From Deltaproteobacteria bacterium (lineage in GTDB: Bacteria > Desulfobacterota > UBA8473), in NCBI GenBank assembly GCA_030623035.1, contig JAUXFK010000184.1:1-5779 (forward strand): 5,779 nt of DNA, given 5' to 3'. The notes beneath the pieces are model-generated. The model had not been told where the DNA came from and made no database searches. It saw only the letters and a list, made by a program, of their open reading frames with translations. Shown here piece by piece: positions 1 to 5,564 of this stretch. Numbering within the stretch: position 1 is the first letter of the stretch; each line of letters begins with the position of its first letter. Made by a program: the position numbers and the translations under genes.

Positions 1-127
1 ATTATCCATTTTCACGATTGACTGCGCTGCAAGCGTATTCCTTAACTTTAGTTCACTTTAGGCACTTTTAGATTCTCTGAATCCAGCAGGTATAGATAGG
101 GATAGCGACCCAAATACATCAACGAAT
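1..127. other. Non-coding left flank, no supported gene
   Basis: This stretch lies downstream of the PHP gene. I see no tRNA, no hairpin followed by a T run and no convincing coding frame. It contains three spaced near-copies of ACTTTAG (45, 55, 64) and a 5-bp inverted repeat GATTC/GAATC (71-83). A minus-strand ATG at 9-7 could begin a further gene to the left, but only three codons are visible and no ribosome site precedes it. Confidence 0.5.
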
Positions 128-667
128 TTACGGGTTAGAGCACTTCGTCCCATTACAACGTCGATATAACTCCTCTAAGTCTATTTCATTGTAATGTATA
201 CCGATCTCTCGAATCGAATGGGCGTCACTGTTTTTAAGGGTAATTAGATTGTATCTTTTCGCTATTTCGTTTACCTTATCCTCTTGAAGCTGCCAGGCTG
301 CGTTCTTGATTTCAATCCCATGGATATTATCACCCTCCTCTTTGATAAATTCAAGAAAGCGGCTTCCGAAAAGGGGGTGAGCACAGAATCTGAATACAGA
401 ATCATTCTCAAGGTATAACTCCACTACATGCTGCCTATTAATGCATATCTCCTGTCCTGGAAGGATCACAAACTCGCCAGGAAAATGGAGATCCACCATC
501 TCTTTCACCCGATACGCATAATCCTTTTTATCATGATCTGTAATAGCAATCCCATCCAGCCCTCGTTTCCTTATCTGTTTTACAATCTCCCTTACCGTAC
601 CTATCCTTGGAACAGAATCACCCGTTGACTCTAAACAATGGGTATGGAAATCGATCTTAATCTTCAA
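128..667 (-). CDS. Small PHP-domain metal-dependent hydrolase, substrate unknown
   Basis: The 179-residue protein is essentially a bare PHP (polymerase and histidinol phosphatase) domain. The metal-ligand set is visible in order: DFHTH at residues 6-10 (His8, His10), ITDHD at 42-46 (Asp44, His45), GQEI at 71-74 (Glu73), His80, CAHP at 95-98 (His97) and NSDAH at 146-150 (Asp148, His150). In this superfamily such residues hold two or three divalent metals that cleave phosphoesters, so a cytosolic phosphoesterase is likely; there is no signal peptide or membrane segment. At 179 residues it is shorter than many PHP proteins, which often run to 250 or more, yet no key residue is missing, so it does not look truncated. 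The start is TTG (665-667); a GAAAGGG-like ribosome site lies 8 bases upstream and the motif begins at once, as is usual. It lies 104 bp after the activator gene, beyond a hairpin. The substrate could be a nucleotide, a sugar phosphate or an oligonucleotide end; the sequence does not decide. Confidence 0.86.
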   Translation of the reverse strand: MKIKIDFHTHCLESTGDSVPRIGTVREIVKQIRKRGLDGIAITDHDKKDYAYRVKEMVDLHFPGEFVILPGQEICINRQHVVELYLENDSVFRFCAHPLFGSRFLEFIKEEGDNIHGIEIKNAAWQLQEDKVNEIAKRYNLITLKNSDAHSIREIGIHYNEIDLEELYRRCNGTKCSNP

Positions 668-710
668 CTGAATAACCCTTTCTTTCTAAAAGTTCATAAT
701 CAGGTTAACC

Positions 711-757
711 AGTGCCCATCCATAAATGGCCCTTTTGCTCATTTCCGGATGGACACT
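711..757 (-). other. Intercistronic hairpin between activator and PHP gene
   Basis: Arms at 711-721 (AGTGCCCATCC) and 747-757 (GGATGGACACT) are complementary over 11 positions. The single exception, positions 715 and 753, is a C-A mismatch in plus-strand RNA but a G-U wobble pair in minus-strand RNA, so the stem is unbroken only in the direction of the operon transcript. Inside it, 724-728 (AAATG) and 740-744 (CATTT) form a second 5-bp stem, leaving an 11-nt loop. It begins 14 bases after the activator stop codon. No run of T follows in either direction, so it is not a canonical intrinsic terminator. An mRNA 3'-end stabiliser, a processing site or a partial terminator is more likely; that is inference. 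Confidence 0.6.
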
Positions 758-771
758 AAATAAGCCAGAGA

Positions 772-1548
772 CTATACACGCTCAGAAGCGATAATCGCAG
801 CTCCAAGGGCACCAACGATTTGAGGTTCTTGAGCAACACTGAGCTTGACTTTCAACCTTTCTTCAATAGCGCATACAACACCTGCATTCTTTGCAACCCC
901 CCCAGACATCACAACTTCGTCCTTTAAACCAACCTGACCCACCATCCCTATGATACGCCTCGCAATGGCATGGGCGATGCCCGCTGCAATATCGGCCTTC
1001 ATATGGCCCTGCGCAAACAGAGAGATGACCTCCGATTCAGCAAATACTGTACACATACTACTCACCTCTAACTTATTTTGCGATGCAAAGTACAACTTTC
1101 CCATTTCATCAATATCAACAGACAATGCCGATGCCATCACCTCTAAAAACCGACCGGTTCCGGCAGCACATTTATCGTTCATAACAAAGTTATTCACTAT
1201 TCCACCCTCACCAATGCCGATTACCTTACTGTCCTGGCCACCTATATCGCTGACAGTACGAACCTCAGGGAAGAGCTTTTTGGCTCCTCTTGCATGACAT
1301 GTTATCTCAGTTACCTCAGAATCGGCCTGAGAAATCGAGCTTCTTCCATAACCGGTTCCCAGGATATAGCTTATATCCTGTCGCTTCAGACCCGCCGTCT
1401 TTAAGGCATTCTCTATCGATTCATCCGCAGCACCCTGATAATAATGCCCGCTCCTTATGATGTCAAATGAAAGGATTTCTCCGTCTCCGTTCAATATCAC
1501 CGTCTTTGTACACAGTGAACCCACATCTACACCGCTTACTATTGCCAT
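772..1548 (-). CDS. ATP-dependent activator of the 2-hydroxyacyl-CoA dehydratase / benzoyl-CoA reductase family
   Basis: The 258-residue protein belongs to the BadF/BadG/BcrA/BcrD ATPase family (HgdC type, ASKHA fold). In the known enzymes a homodimer holds one [4Fe-4S] cluster at the subunit interface, and ATP hydrolysis drives a single electron at very low potential into the partner enzyme. Visible motifs are the phosphate-1 loop GVDVGS (residues 6-11), phosphate-2 DIGGQDSK (101-108), the adenosine loop SGGVAKN (215-221), and the cluster cysteines Cys127 (in KCAAGTGRFLE) and Cys166 (in SSMCTVFAESE). These cysteines fall at the same positions as the ligands known in Acidaminococcus HgdC. The length is normal for a stand-alone HgdC-like activator, whereas BcrA and BcrD are separate paired subunits. 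The ATG start lies 5 bases after the preceding stop, with only a weak purine-rich ribosome site, suggesting translational coupling to the subunit genes. Family and role are secure; the partner is inferred from adjacency. Confidence 0.95.
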   Translation of the reverse strand: MAIVSGVDVGSLCTKTVILNGDGEILSFDIIRSGHYYQGAADESIENALKTAGLKRQDISYILGTGYGRSSISQADSEVTEITCHARGAKKLFPEVRTVSDIGGQDSKVIGIGEGGIVNNFVMNDKCAAGTGRFLEVMASALSVDIDEMGKLYFASQNKLEVSSMCTVFAESEVISLFAQGHMKADIAAGIAHAIARRIIGMVGQVGLKDEVVMSGGVAKNAGVVCAIEERLKVKLSVAQEPQIVGALGAAIIASERV

Positions 1549-1553
1549 TGTCT

Positions 1554-2819
1554 CTATTTCCTCTTTCTTCTTCCATCGATCATCTCGAATAATGCCTGGA
1601 GTCTCGTCTCAATTTGAGCATCTGAAATCATAGCAGAGTCAATCATATCTCCCTCAACAATTACCCCGGGAACTCCGTACTTTTTGTCCAATACATCTAT
1701 TACCTCCGGCTGAGCAAGATTCATCACCCTGCATGTTTTGGAGGAGAACATTACCAAACCATCAATTGAGTAATCCTCAATCAATTCTCCAATCAGATCT
1801 ATTGTTCCTTTAGGGGAGAAACTATAGGTCAGGTGACTTTCCATGCCATAATATAGATCCGCCCAGCTTTCAACCGGATGTTCAGGGTCGATCAGTTCCG
1901 GATGTGGGAAAAACTCCCAGGGATATCTTCCACAAAGGACAACAGCGCCATTGGGAATAAACTTGCGCATGAATTTGCCTAAGAATGCCCAGGGAAGCCA
2001 TCCATCCCAGTATAACCTGTATTTTTCCCCGTCCGGGGCTACTGCTGGTATGTCCTTTTCTCTTCTTTCTTGCAGTTCTTTAAGGAGTTTCTCGTAGTAT
2101 GTTATGCCTGCTGGGTTTCCCATCAAATAAAAAACGGGAGCAATGCTCACACCATAATCCCAGAGTGTCCAGCGAGAGGGTTTGTCCTTAAAAAATTCCC
2201 AACATTTATTTCTAAGAAGGGCCACCTCTTTCAGTATCCTGAGAATTTCGCTCATTCGATCATAATCGAAGGGCTTTCCGCATACCTCCTCAAAGGTTGG
2301 TATAACAACCTCTTTGAATTGCCTATAAACAAATTCTCTGATTCTTGGCATATCATCCTTACTATAAGGACCTGGAAGGTCAATAGGCAAAACTCTAACC
2401 CCGAATCTTCGGTTCAGCCCCTCGGCATAGTGAGACATCTCCGGGCAAAGACGGCCTGCTACCATTAAATCCGGCATTGGAAGTATTGCCTGTGGATTTA
2501 TGGGGATACCTCTGGCTACGGCTTCGCCCATCCCCATGTGAAGCCGGTGGTATGAGCATGACTCTGGGAGGTCTCCCGCCAGCTCTGCTACCTTTAAAAC
2601 CTCTTCACCTGCTCCTATGCCACCACAGTATGCAGAATAACCTGCCATAAAGTGGCATTTCATACCCATTGCATAGGCAAATATGAATGAGGGGCCTGAC
2701 GCCCATGCTACTTTCTCTCCTCTTTCCTTGGCCGTTCTCAGATCGGCCCAGTGTTTGTCCACCAGAGGTCTAATCTCATTCGTTGTTTGAAGACGGTTTA
2801 CTTTATATTTTATCTCCAT
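1554..2819 (-). CDS. 2-hydroxyacyl-CoA dehydratase / benzoyl-CoA reductase family subunit, BcrB-like
   Basis: The 421-residue protein is one of the two cluster-bearing subunits of a radical-type CoA-thioester dehydratase or reductase. It resembles BcrB of class I benzoyl-CoA reductase in length and in landmarks: PMPDLMVAGRLC (residues 114-125), the LPIDLPGPY segment (144-152), a long REFVYRQFKEVVIPTFEEVCGK helix region (161-182), and the C-terminal DGLVMFSSKTC (353-363) and IVEGDMID (387-394) blocks. Known members bind a [4Fe-4S] or double-cubane cluster through three cysteines; by position these should be Cys88 (in ESCSY), Cys125 (in GRLCPE) and Cys363 (in SKTCRVMN). Other cysteines (55, 65, 180, 206, 296) are probably not ligands. 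The ATG overlaps the previous stop by one base (TAATG), so equimolar coupled translation with the BcrC-like subunit is expected. The protein is soluble, with no leader. The substrate is not known: an aromatic acyl-CoA, a 2-hydroxyacyl-CoA or a phenyllactyl-CoA-like compound are all possible for this family. Confidence 0.93.
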   Translation of the reverse strand: MEIKYKVNRLQTTNEIRPLVDKHWADLRTAKERGEKVAWASGPSFIFAYAMGMKCHFMAGYSAYCGGIGAGEEVLKVAELAGDLPESCSYHRLHMGMGEAVARGIPINPQAILPMPDLMVAGRLCPEMSHYAEGLNRRFGVRVLPIDLPGPYSKDDMPRIREFVYRQFKEVVIPTFEEVCGKPFDYDRMSEILRILKEVALLRNKCWEFFKDKPSRWTLWDYGVSIAPVFYLMGNPAGITYYEKLLKELQERREKDIPAVAPDGEKYRLYWDGWLPWAFLGKFMRKFIPNGAVVLCGRYPWEFFPHPELIDPEHPVESWADLYYGMESHLTYSFSPKGTIDLIGELIEDYSIDGLVMFSSKTCRVMNLAQPEVIDVLDKKYGVPGVIVEGDMIDSAMISDAQIETRLQALFEMIDGRRKRK

Positions 2820-3961
2820 TATACACCTCCTATTATCTCTACAAATGATTGCAGCCTGGTTTTTGTTGCCTCTAGAGTAATAACCTCATGCTCAACCTGT
2901 ATCATTATCTCATGTATCCCCTCTTTATCCATCTTGCTTTTGAAGTCAGGATAATAACAGGCGTGAGGTGGACAGTACTTAATAAGGATGCTGATAATAC
3001 CTTTGGCATCGTTATCCTTCATCTTCTTTATAGCCTCATCACCCCAATGGATATCCCAGACCCCCTTGGTAGGACACAGTGGGGATTTGGTAAGATAACG
3101 ATCAGCAAGGGCCTCTATCGGGTTACCATCAAGGCCGACCTTGTTTGCAAAGTATCTCGAACCGATATAGAGATCATCATCAGGTATAATCATGCCGAGA
3201 TCTTCTATAAGGTCAAGGATATCAAACTGAAGGGTCTGGCAGAGGCAGCCAACAGGGATGACCTTAATAGAGTTTTTCTTAGTTTCCACGGTCTTTTTTT
3301 TCATTCCGGCAATAAGCTCCTTTAGCAGTTCATTGTTTTCTTCTTTGGGCATCAGCATACTCGACCATACTATCTGCATGACCTCTCTTGCCTTCAATAT
3401 CTCAGGCTTACCCCTCCTTAATTCGTAAACCCTCTCTAAAAGTGTGCGGTTCTCATTATATGTCTCTATACTCTTCTTGAGACTGTCACCGGTTATCTCT
3501 TTTCCGGTAAAGTCTTCTAATGATTTTTTAAAAGACTCTAACTCAGTTATTGCAAAATCCCTTATCGCATCACCAGCATATAGGGCAGGAAGGTACAGAA
3601 CCTTCTGGTAGGCCGGTTTGAAATGTCTTTCCATGATAAATGGGAACTCTCCGGCTTGCAGGCATTGCCTTATGTGAAAGACAAACCCGTCCATAAAACT
3701 GAGTTTTCCTCTAACAGCATCATCTACGAAGCTTCTTGTAATACCACAGTCATAAGGTGGTACGTGGGCATGCCCCCATGTCACAGACTCGTTCCCTCTC
3801 CAAATCACGACCGGGATCATACCGGCTGCGTGTATCAGCTCTTCCGGGACGTACATGGGGAAGCATCCAATAATCTTTTTGTTATTTTCTTCCTTAAGCC
3901 CCTCTACATAGGCATAAGGATTCGATGTGACCTCTACGATCTTTTTCATTGCCTTTTCCAT
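2819..3961 (-). CDS. 2-hydroxyacyl-CoA dehydratase / benzoyl-CoA reductase family subunit, BcrC-like
   Basis: This is the second cluster-bearing subunit of the enzyme, 380 residues from the chosen ATG. The N-terminal block IIGCFPMYVPEELIHAAGMIPV (residues 30-51) is a hallmark of the family and closely resembles BcrC. Likely cluster ligands, by comparison with BcrC, are Cys72 (in YDCGITRS), Cys100 (in IRQC) and Cys330 (in IKYCPPHAC); Cys335, and the GCLC pair at 239/241, are additional. The frame stays open to a TTG at 4036, which would add 25 residues, but that TTG falls inside a candidate promoter and has no good ribosome site, whereas the ATG at 3961 follows AAGGAGG and AAGGTGG. The gene heads the dehydratase cassette, 143 bp after deoB, and overlaps the BcrB-like gene by one base. 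Class I versus dehydratase function cannot be told from sequence alone; FldC- or HgdA/HadC-like roles remain possible. Confidence 0.92.
   Translation of the reverse strand: MEKAMKKIVEVTSNPYAYVEGLKEENNKKIIGCFPMYVPEELIHAAGMIPVVIWRGNESVTWGHAHVPPYDCGITRSFVDDAVRGKLSFMDGFVFHIRQCLQAGEFPFIMERHFKPAYQKVLYLPALYAGDAIRDFAITELESFKKSLEDFTGKEITGDSLKKSIETYNENRTLLERVYELRRGKPEILKAREVMQIVWSSMLMPKEENNELLKELIAGMKKKTVETKKNSIKVIPVGCLCQTLQFDILDLIEDLGMIIPDDDLYIGSRYFANKVGLDGNPIEALADRYLTKSPLCPTKGVWDIHWGDEAIKKMKDNDAKGIISILIKYCPPHACYYPDFKSKMDKEGIHEIMIQVEHEVITLEATKTRLQSFVEIIGGV
2824..2831 (-). promoter_or_regulatory. Ribosome binding site of the BcrB-like gene
   Basis: On the minus strand the bases read AGGAGGTG, a near-perfect Shine-Dalgarno sequence. 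The AGGAGG core sits 6 bases before the ATG at 2819 and is embedded in the last sense codons (Gly-Gly-Val) of the upstream subunit. With the TAATG stop/start overlap it indicates re-initiation or coupled translation of the two subunits. Confidence 0.85.
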
Positions 3962-3966
3962 ATTGT

Positions 3967-3980
3967 CCACCTTCCTCCTT
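3967..3980 (-). promoter_or_regulatory. Ribosome binding site that sets the BcrC-like start
   Basis: The minus strand reads AAGGAGGAAGGTGG, two consecutive Shine-Dalgarno-like units. AAGGTGG lies 5 bases and AAGGAGG 12 bases before the ATG at 3961. Their presence favours this ATG over the in-frame TTG at 4036, which lacks any comparable site. Confidence 0.75.
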
Positions 3981-4032
3981 CCTTTGTTAGAAATAAGTGA
4001 CTCATCCGACAACATTCTGATGGAAAACACTC

Positions 4033-4060
4033 TCAATATGATCTGATATTACAGTGTCAA
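4033..4060 (-). promoter_or_regulatory. Candidate sigma-70-type promoter for the dehydratase cassette
   Basis: A perfect -35 hexamer TTGACA (4060-4055) is followed, after 16 bases, by TATTGA (4038-4033), a poor -10 with three matches to TATAAT. If used, transcription would begin near 4026 and leave a leader of about 65 nt before the ATG at 3961. It lies after the deoB stop codon, so it would let the cassette be expressed independently of deoB. The weak -10 suggests an activator is needed or that the match is chance. Confidence 0.35.
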
Positions 4061-4064
4061 TATC
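4045..4064. promoter_or_regulatory. Palindrome over the candidate -35 element (possible operator)
   Basis: The arms GATATT (4045-4050) and AATATC (4059-4064) are perfect inverted repeats of 6 bp separated by 8 bp, a geometry suited to a dimeric helix-turn-helix regulator. The right arm overlaps the TTGACA box, so a bound protein would be expected to block RNA polymerase. The arms are short and AT-rich, so chance is a real alternative. I do not recognise it as a known regulator's consensus. Confidence 0.25.
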
Positions 4065-4104
4065 GTGTCTTCCTCTTTTGTTGCTCATAGATCAGTGGTT
4101 AATA

Positions 4105-5280
4105 CTATGTGATCTCTTCAAAAAAACTCTTTCCATTCAAAATAGGATTTACACCGAATGCCGAAGCAATGGTCTGACCCACATCGGCAAAGGTGTGCCT
4201 TATACCCAGGTGGCTTCCACAGCTATGGGATGGGTTGAATACCAGCAGGGGAACATACTCCCTGGAATGATCTGTACCGGGTCTTGTCGGGTCGCATCCA
4301 TGGTCAGCGGTAATAATCAACAAGTCGTCCTCAGTTAATAAATCTAAAATCTCTGGAAGACTGTCATCAAATTCCTTCAACCCTCTTGCATATCCTCTTA
4401 CATCATTGCGATGGCCCCATAGCATATCAAAATCGATCAGGTTTGTAAAAATCAAACCCTCTTTTACACGTTTTATCTCTTTCAAAGTCTTATTGATTCC
4501 ATCAAGGTTGTTCTCGGTGGGAATGGTAAGGGTCAATCCCCTATTTGCGAATATATCACCGATTTTCCCTATACCGATCACAGGCAATCCAGCCCTTTTT
4601 ATAAGATCCAAAATAGTATCGCATGGAGGAGGGATTGAATAGTCTCTCCTTTCCTTTGTCCTTTGAAAATCACCGGGTTTCCCGATAAAGGGGCGGGCAA
4701 TTACCCTTAAGACTCTGTAAGGATCGAGTATCTTACGTGCTGTCTCACAGATATCGTAGAGTTTACTCAGTGGGATGACATCCTTATGGGCCGCAATCTG
4801 AAATACGCTGTCCGAAGATGTATAGATTATGGGCTTGCCTGTTCTGATGTGCTCCTCTCCGAGCTCTTCAATGATTTTTGTTCCTGAAGCAGGGATGTTG
4901 CCAATGGCATCAAATCCTGTAGCCTCTTTGAATTTCTCTATAATCGCTTGAGGAAAACCATCAGGAAACACAGGGTAAGGAACGTCCATAATAATACCTG
5001 CAAGCTCCCAGTGCCCAATCGTTGAGTCTTTTCCCTTAGAGGCCTCTGCCATCTGTCCAAAGAACGCAGTTGGAATAATGTCCTTTTTTAAACCTTTTAT
5101 GTCCTCTATCAGCCCTATTCCCATTGCCTCCAGATTGGGGAGGGTTAGTCCCCCCAATTCCTCGGCAATGTTCTTCAGGGTATTACTTCCTAGATCATTA
5201 TAATCTTCAGCATCAGGCAGTTCACCAATACCAACACTATCCAATACGATTAGAATAACTCTTTTCACACCTTTTGGCAA
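4105..5280 (-). CDS. deoB: Phosphopentomutase
   Basis: This cytosolic enzyme of the alkaline phosphatase superfamily interconverts ribose 1-phosphate and ribose 5-phosphate (and the deoxy forms), linking nucleoside breakdown to the pentose phosphate pathway. The 391 residues match the usual length of DeoB. Visible landmarks are LDSVGIGELPDA (residues 13-24, metal ligand Asp14), GSNTL (31-35), KDSTIGHWE (84-92) with Thr87 as the likely phosphorylated residue, FDMLWGHRND (284-293; Asp285, His290), TADHGCDPT (324-332; Asp326, His327) and GTDHSREY (335-342; His338). These agree within one or two residues with the dinuclear manganese site described for Bacillus cereus DeoB. The start is uncertain. 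TTG at 5280 has an AGGGGG-like ribosome site about 14 bases upstream; an in-frame GTG at 5268 would give the commoner N-terminus beginning just before KRVILIVLDS. No purine-nucleoside phosphorylase or deoC gene is nearby in the window. Confidence 0.97.
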   Translation of the reverse strand: MPKGVKRVILIVLDSVGIGELPDAEDYNDLGSNTLKNIAEELGGLTLPNLEAMGIGLIEDIKGLKKDIIPTAFFGQMAEASKGKDSTIGHWELAGIIMDVPYPVFPDGFPQAIIEKFKEATGFDAIGNIPASGTKIIEELGEEHIRTGKPIIYTSSDSVFQIAAHKDVIPLSKLYDICETARKILDPYRVLRVIARPFIGKPGDFQRTKERRDYSIPPPCDTILDLIKRAGLPVIGIGKIGDIFANRGLTLTIPTENNLDGINKTLKEIKRVKEGLIFTNLIDFDMLWGHRNDVRGYARGLKEFDDSLPEILDLLTEDDLLIITADHGCDPTRPGTDHSREYVPLLVFNPSHSCGSHLGIRHTFADVGQTIASAFGVNPILNGKSFFEEIT

Positions 5281-5334
5281 AGTCGAACAGACGACCCCCT
5301 GTAACTCAATAATAAAATTAATAAAAAAGGTAAT

Positions 5335-5361
5335 TTTTTAGCCGCATTAAAGAGCTAAAAA
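5335..5361 (-). other. AT-rich stem-loop in the deoB upstream region
   Basis: TTTTTAGC (5335-5342) and GCTAAAAA (5354-5361) are perfectly complementary, an 8-bp stem with an 11-nt loop; AATT on the outside allows slight slipped extension. Only three G-C or C-G bearing positions (GC plus none outside) support it, so it is thermodynamically weak. On the minus strand a run of T follows only after ATTACC, too far for a standard terminator. It may be part of the deoB leader, an operator, or chance in AT-rich DNA. Confidence 0.25.
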
Positions 5362-5488
5362 TTCATGATTTATAAACCGGAAACTCCCTTGTGCCCTTTC
5401 CTCTTAAAGACCCATTTCTAGATAGACACTAATTAAAAAGTAGCATCTACAAATCCAAATTACAAGAGAAAACTTTTGATAAAAATAA

Positions 5489-5517
5489 TTTACAAAAACG
5501 ATTTTATACGATACGAT
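5489..5517 (+). promoter_or_regulatory. Candidate sigma-70-type promoter for the LptG-like gene
   Basis: TTTACA (5489-5494, five of six matches to the -35 consensus) is spaced by exactly 17 bases from TACGAT (5512-5517, four of six matches to TATAAT). Transcription would start near 5524, just before a hairpin, with a leader of about 40 nt before the TTG at 5565. The -10 lies within a cluster of three ACGAT pentamers (5498, 5508, 5513). This is the best promoter-like pair on this strand of the intergenic region, but AT-rich DNA yields such matches often. Confidence 0.4.
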
Positions 5518-5527
5518 CAGAACCCAA

Positions 5528-5554
5528 AAAGCCTGTTTTTTATTCACAGGCTTT
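5528..5554 (+). other. Hairpin in the permease leader, abutting its ribosome site
   Basis: AAAGCCTGT (5528-5536) pairs perfectly with ACAGGCTTT (5546-5554), giving a 9-bp stem with a T-rich 9-nt loop. The GGAG ribosome site begins at the next base (5555), so the folded leader would sit directly beside the initiation region. On the plus strand no T run follows. On the minus strand the stem is followed by T residues to make TTTTT, so it could instead stop antisense transcription coming from within the permease gene. Both readings are inference. Confidence 0.5.
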
Positions 5555-5564
5555 GGAGCCTAAG

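Larger units (their letters stand above)
5281..5564. other. Divergent intergenic region between deoB and the permease gene
   Basis: This 284-bp stretch separates the minus-strand deoB from the plus-strand permease gene and must carry the promoters of both. It is clearly more AT-rich than the flanking genes, with many A and T runs. The right half holds a candidate permease promoter, ACGAT repeats and a leader hairpin. The left half holds an AT-rich stem-loop. On the deoB side I see only a possible -10 (TATTAT, minus strand, 5314-5309) without a convincing -35. No conserved RNA, tRNA or convincing coding frame is seen in it. Confidence 0.7.

Noticed and set aside
71..83. GATTC-TCT-GAATC inverted repeat as a terminator of the PHP gene
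   Set aside because: The stem is 5 bp, AT-rich and not followed by a T run on the minus strand.
48..119. Minus-strand 23-codon frame starting at ATG 119
   Set aside because: There is no ribosome site before it and no recognisable peptide character; a frame this short is expected by chance.
703..710. GGTTAACC palindrome as a regulator site
   Set aside because: An isolated 8-bp palindrome is common by chance and has no promoter beside it.
2070..2468. Plus-strand open frame of 132 codons inside the BcrB-like gene
   Set aside because: It lies wholly antisense to a gene with clear family motifs, and its translation shows no domain or coherent composition.
2888..3325. Plus-strand open frame of 145 codons inside the BcrC-like gene
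   Set aside because: It is antisense to a well-supported gene and has no recognisable product; the same holds for the shorter plus-strand frames at 3623-4000, 950-1297, 428-628, 2751-2954, 4054-4338 and 4406-4642.
772..3961. Reading the cassette as nitrogenase-like or as the single-subunit double-cubane protein system (YjiM/YjiL type)
   Set aside because: Two distinct catalytic subunits with BcrB and BcrC landmarks are present, not one, and no nitrogenase signature motifs are seen.
5433..5453. GTAG/CTAC mini-hairpin followed by TTTTT on the minus strand, as a terminator
   Set aside because: The stem is only 4 bp with a 3-nt loop, too weak for an intrinsic terminator, and no minus-strand gene ends there in this window.
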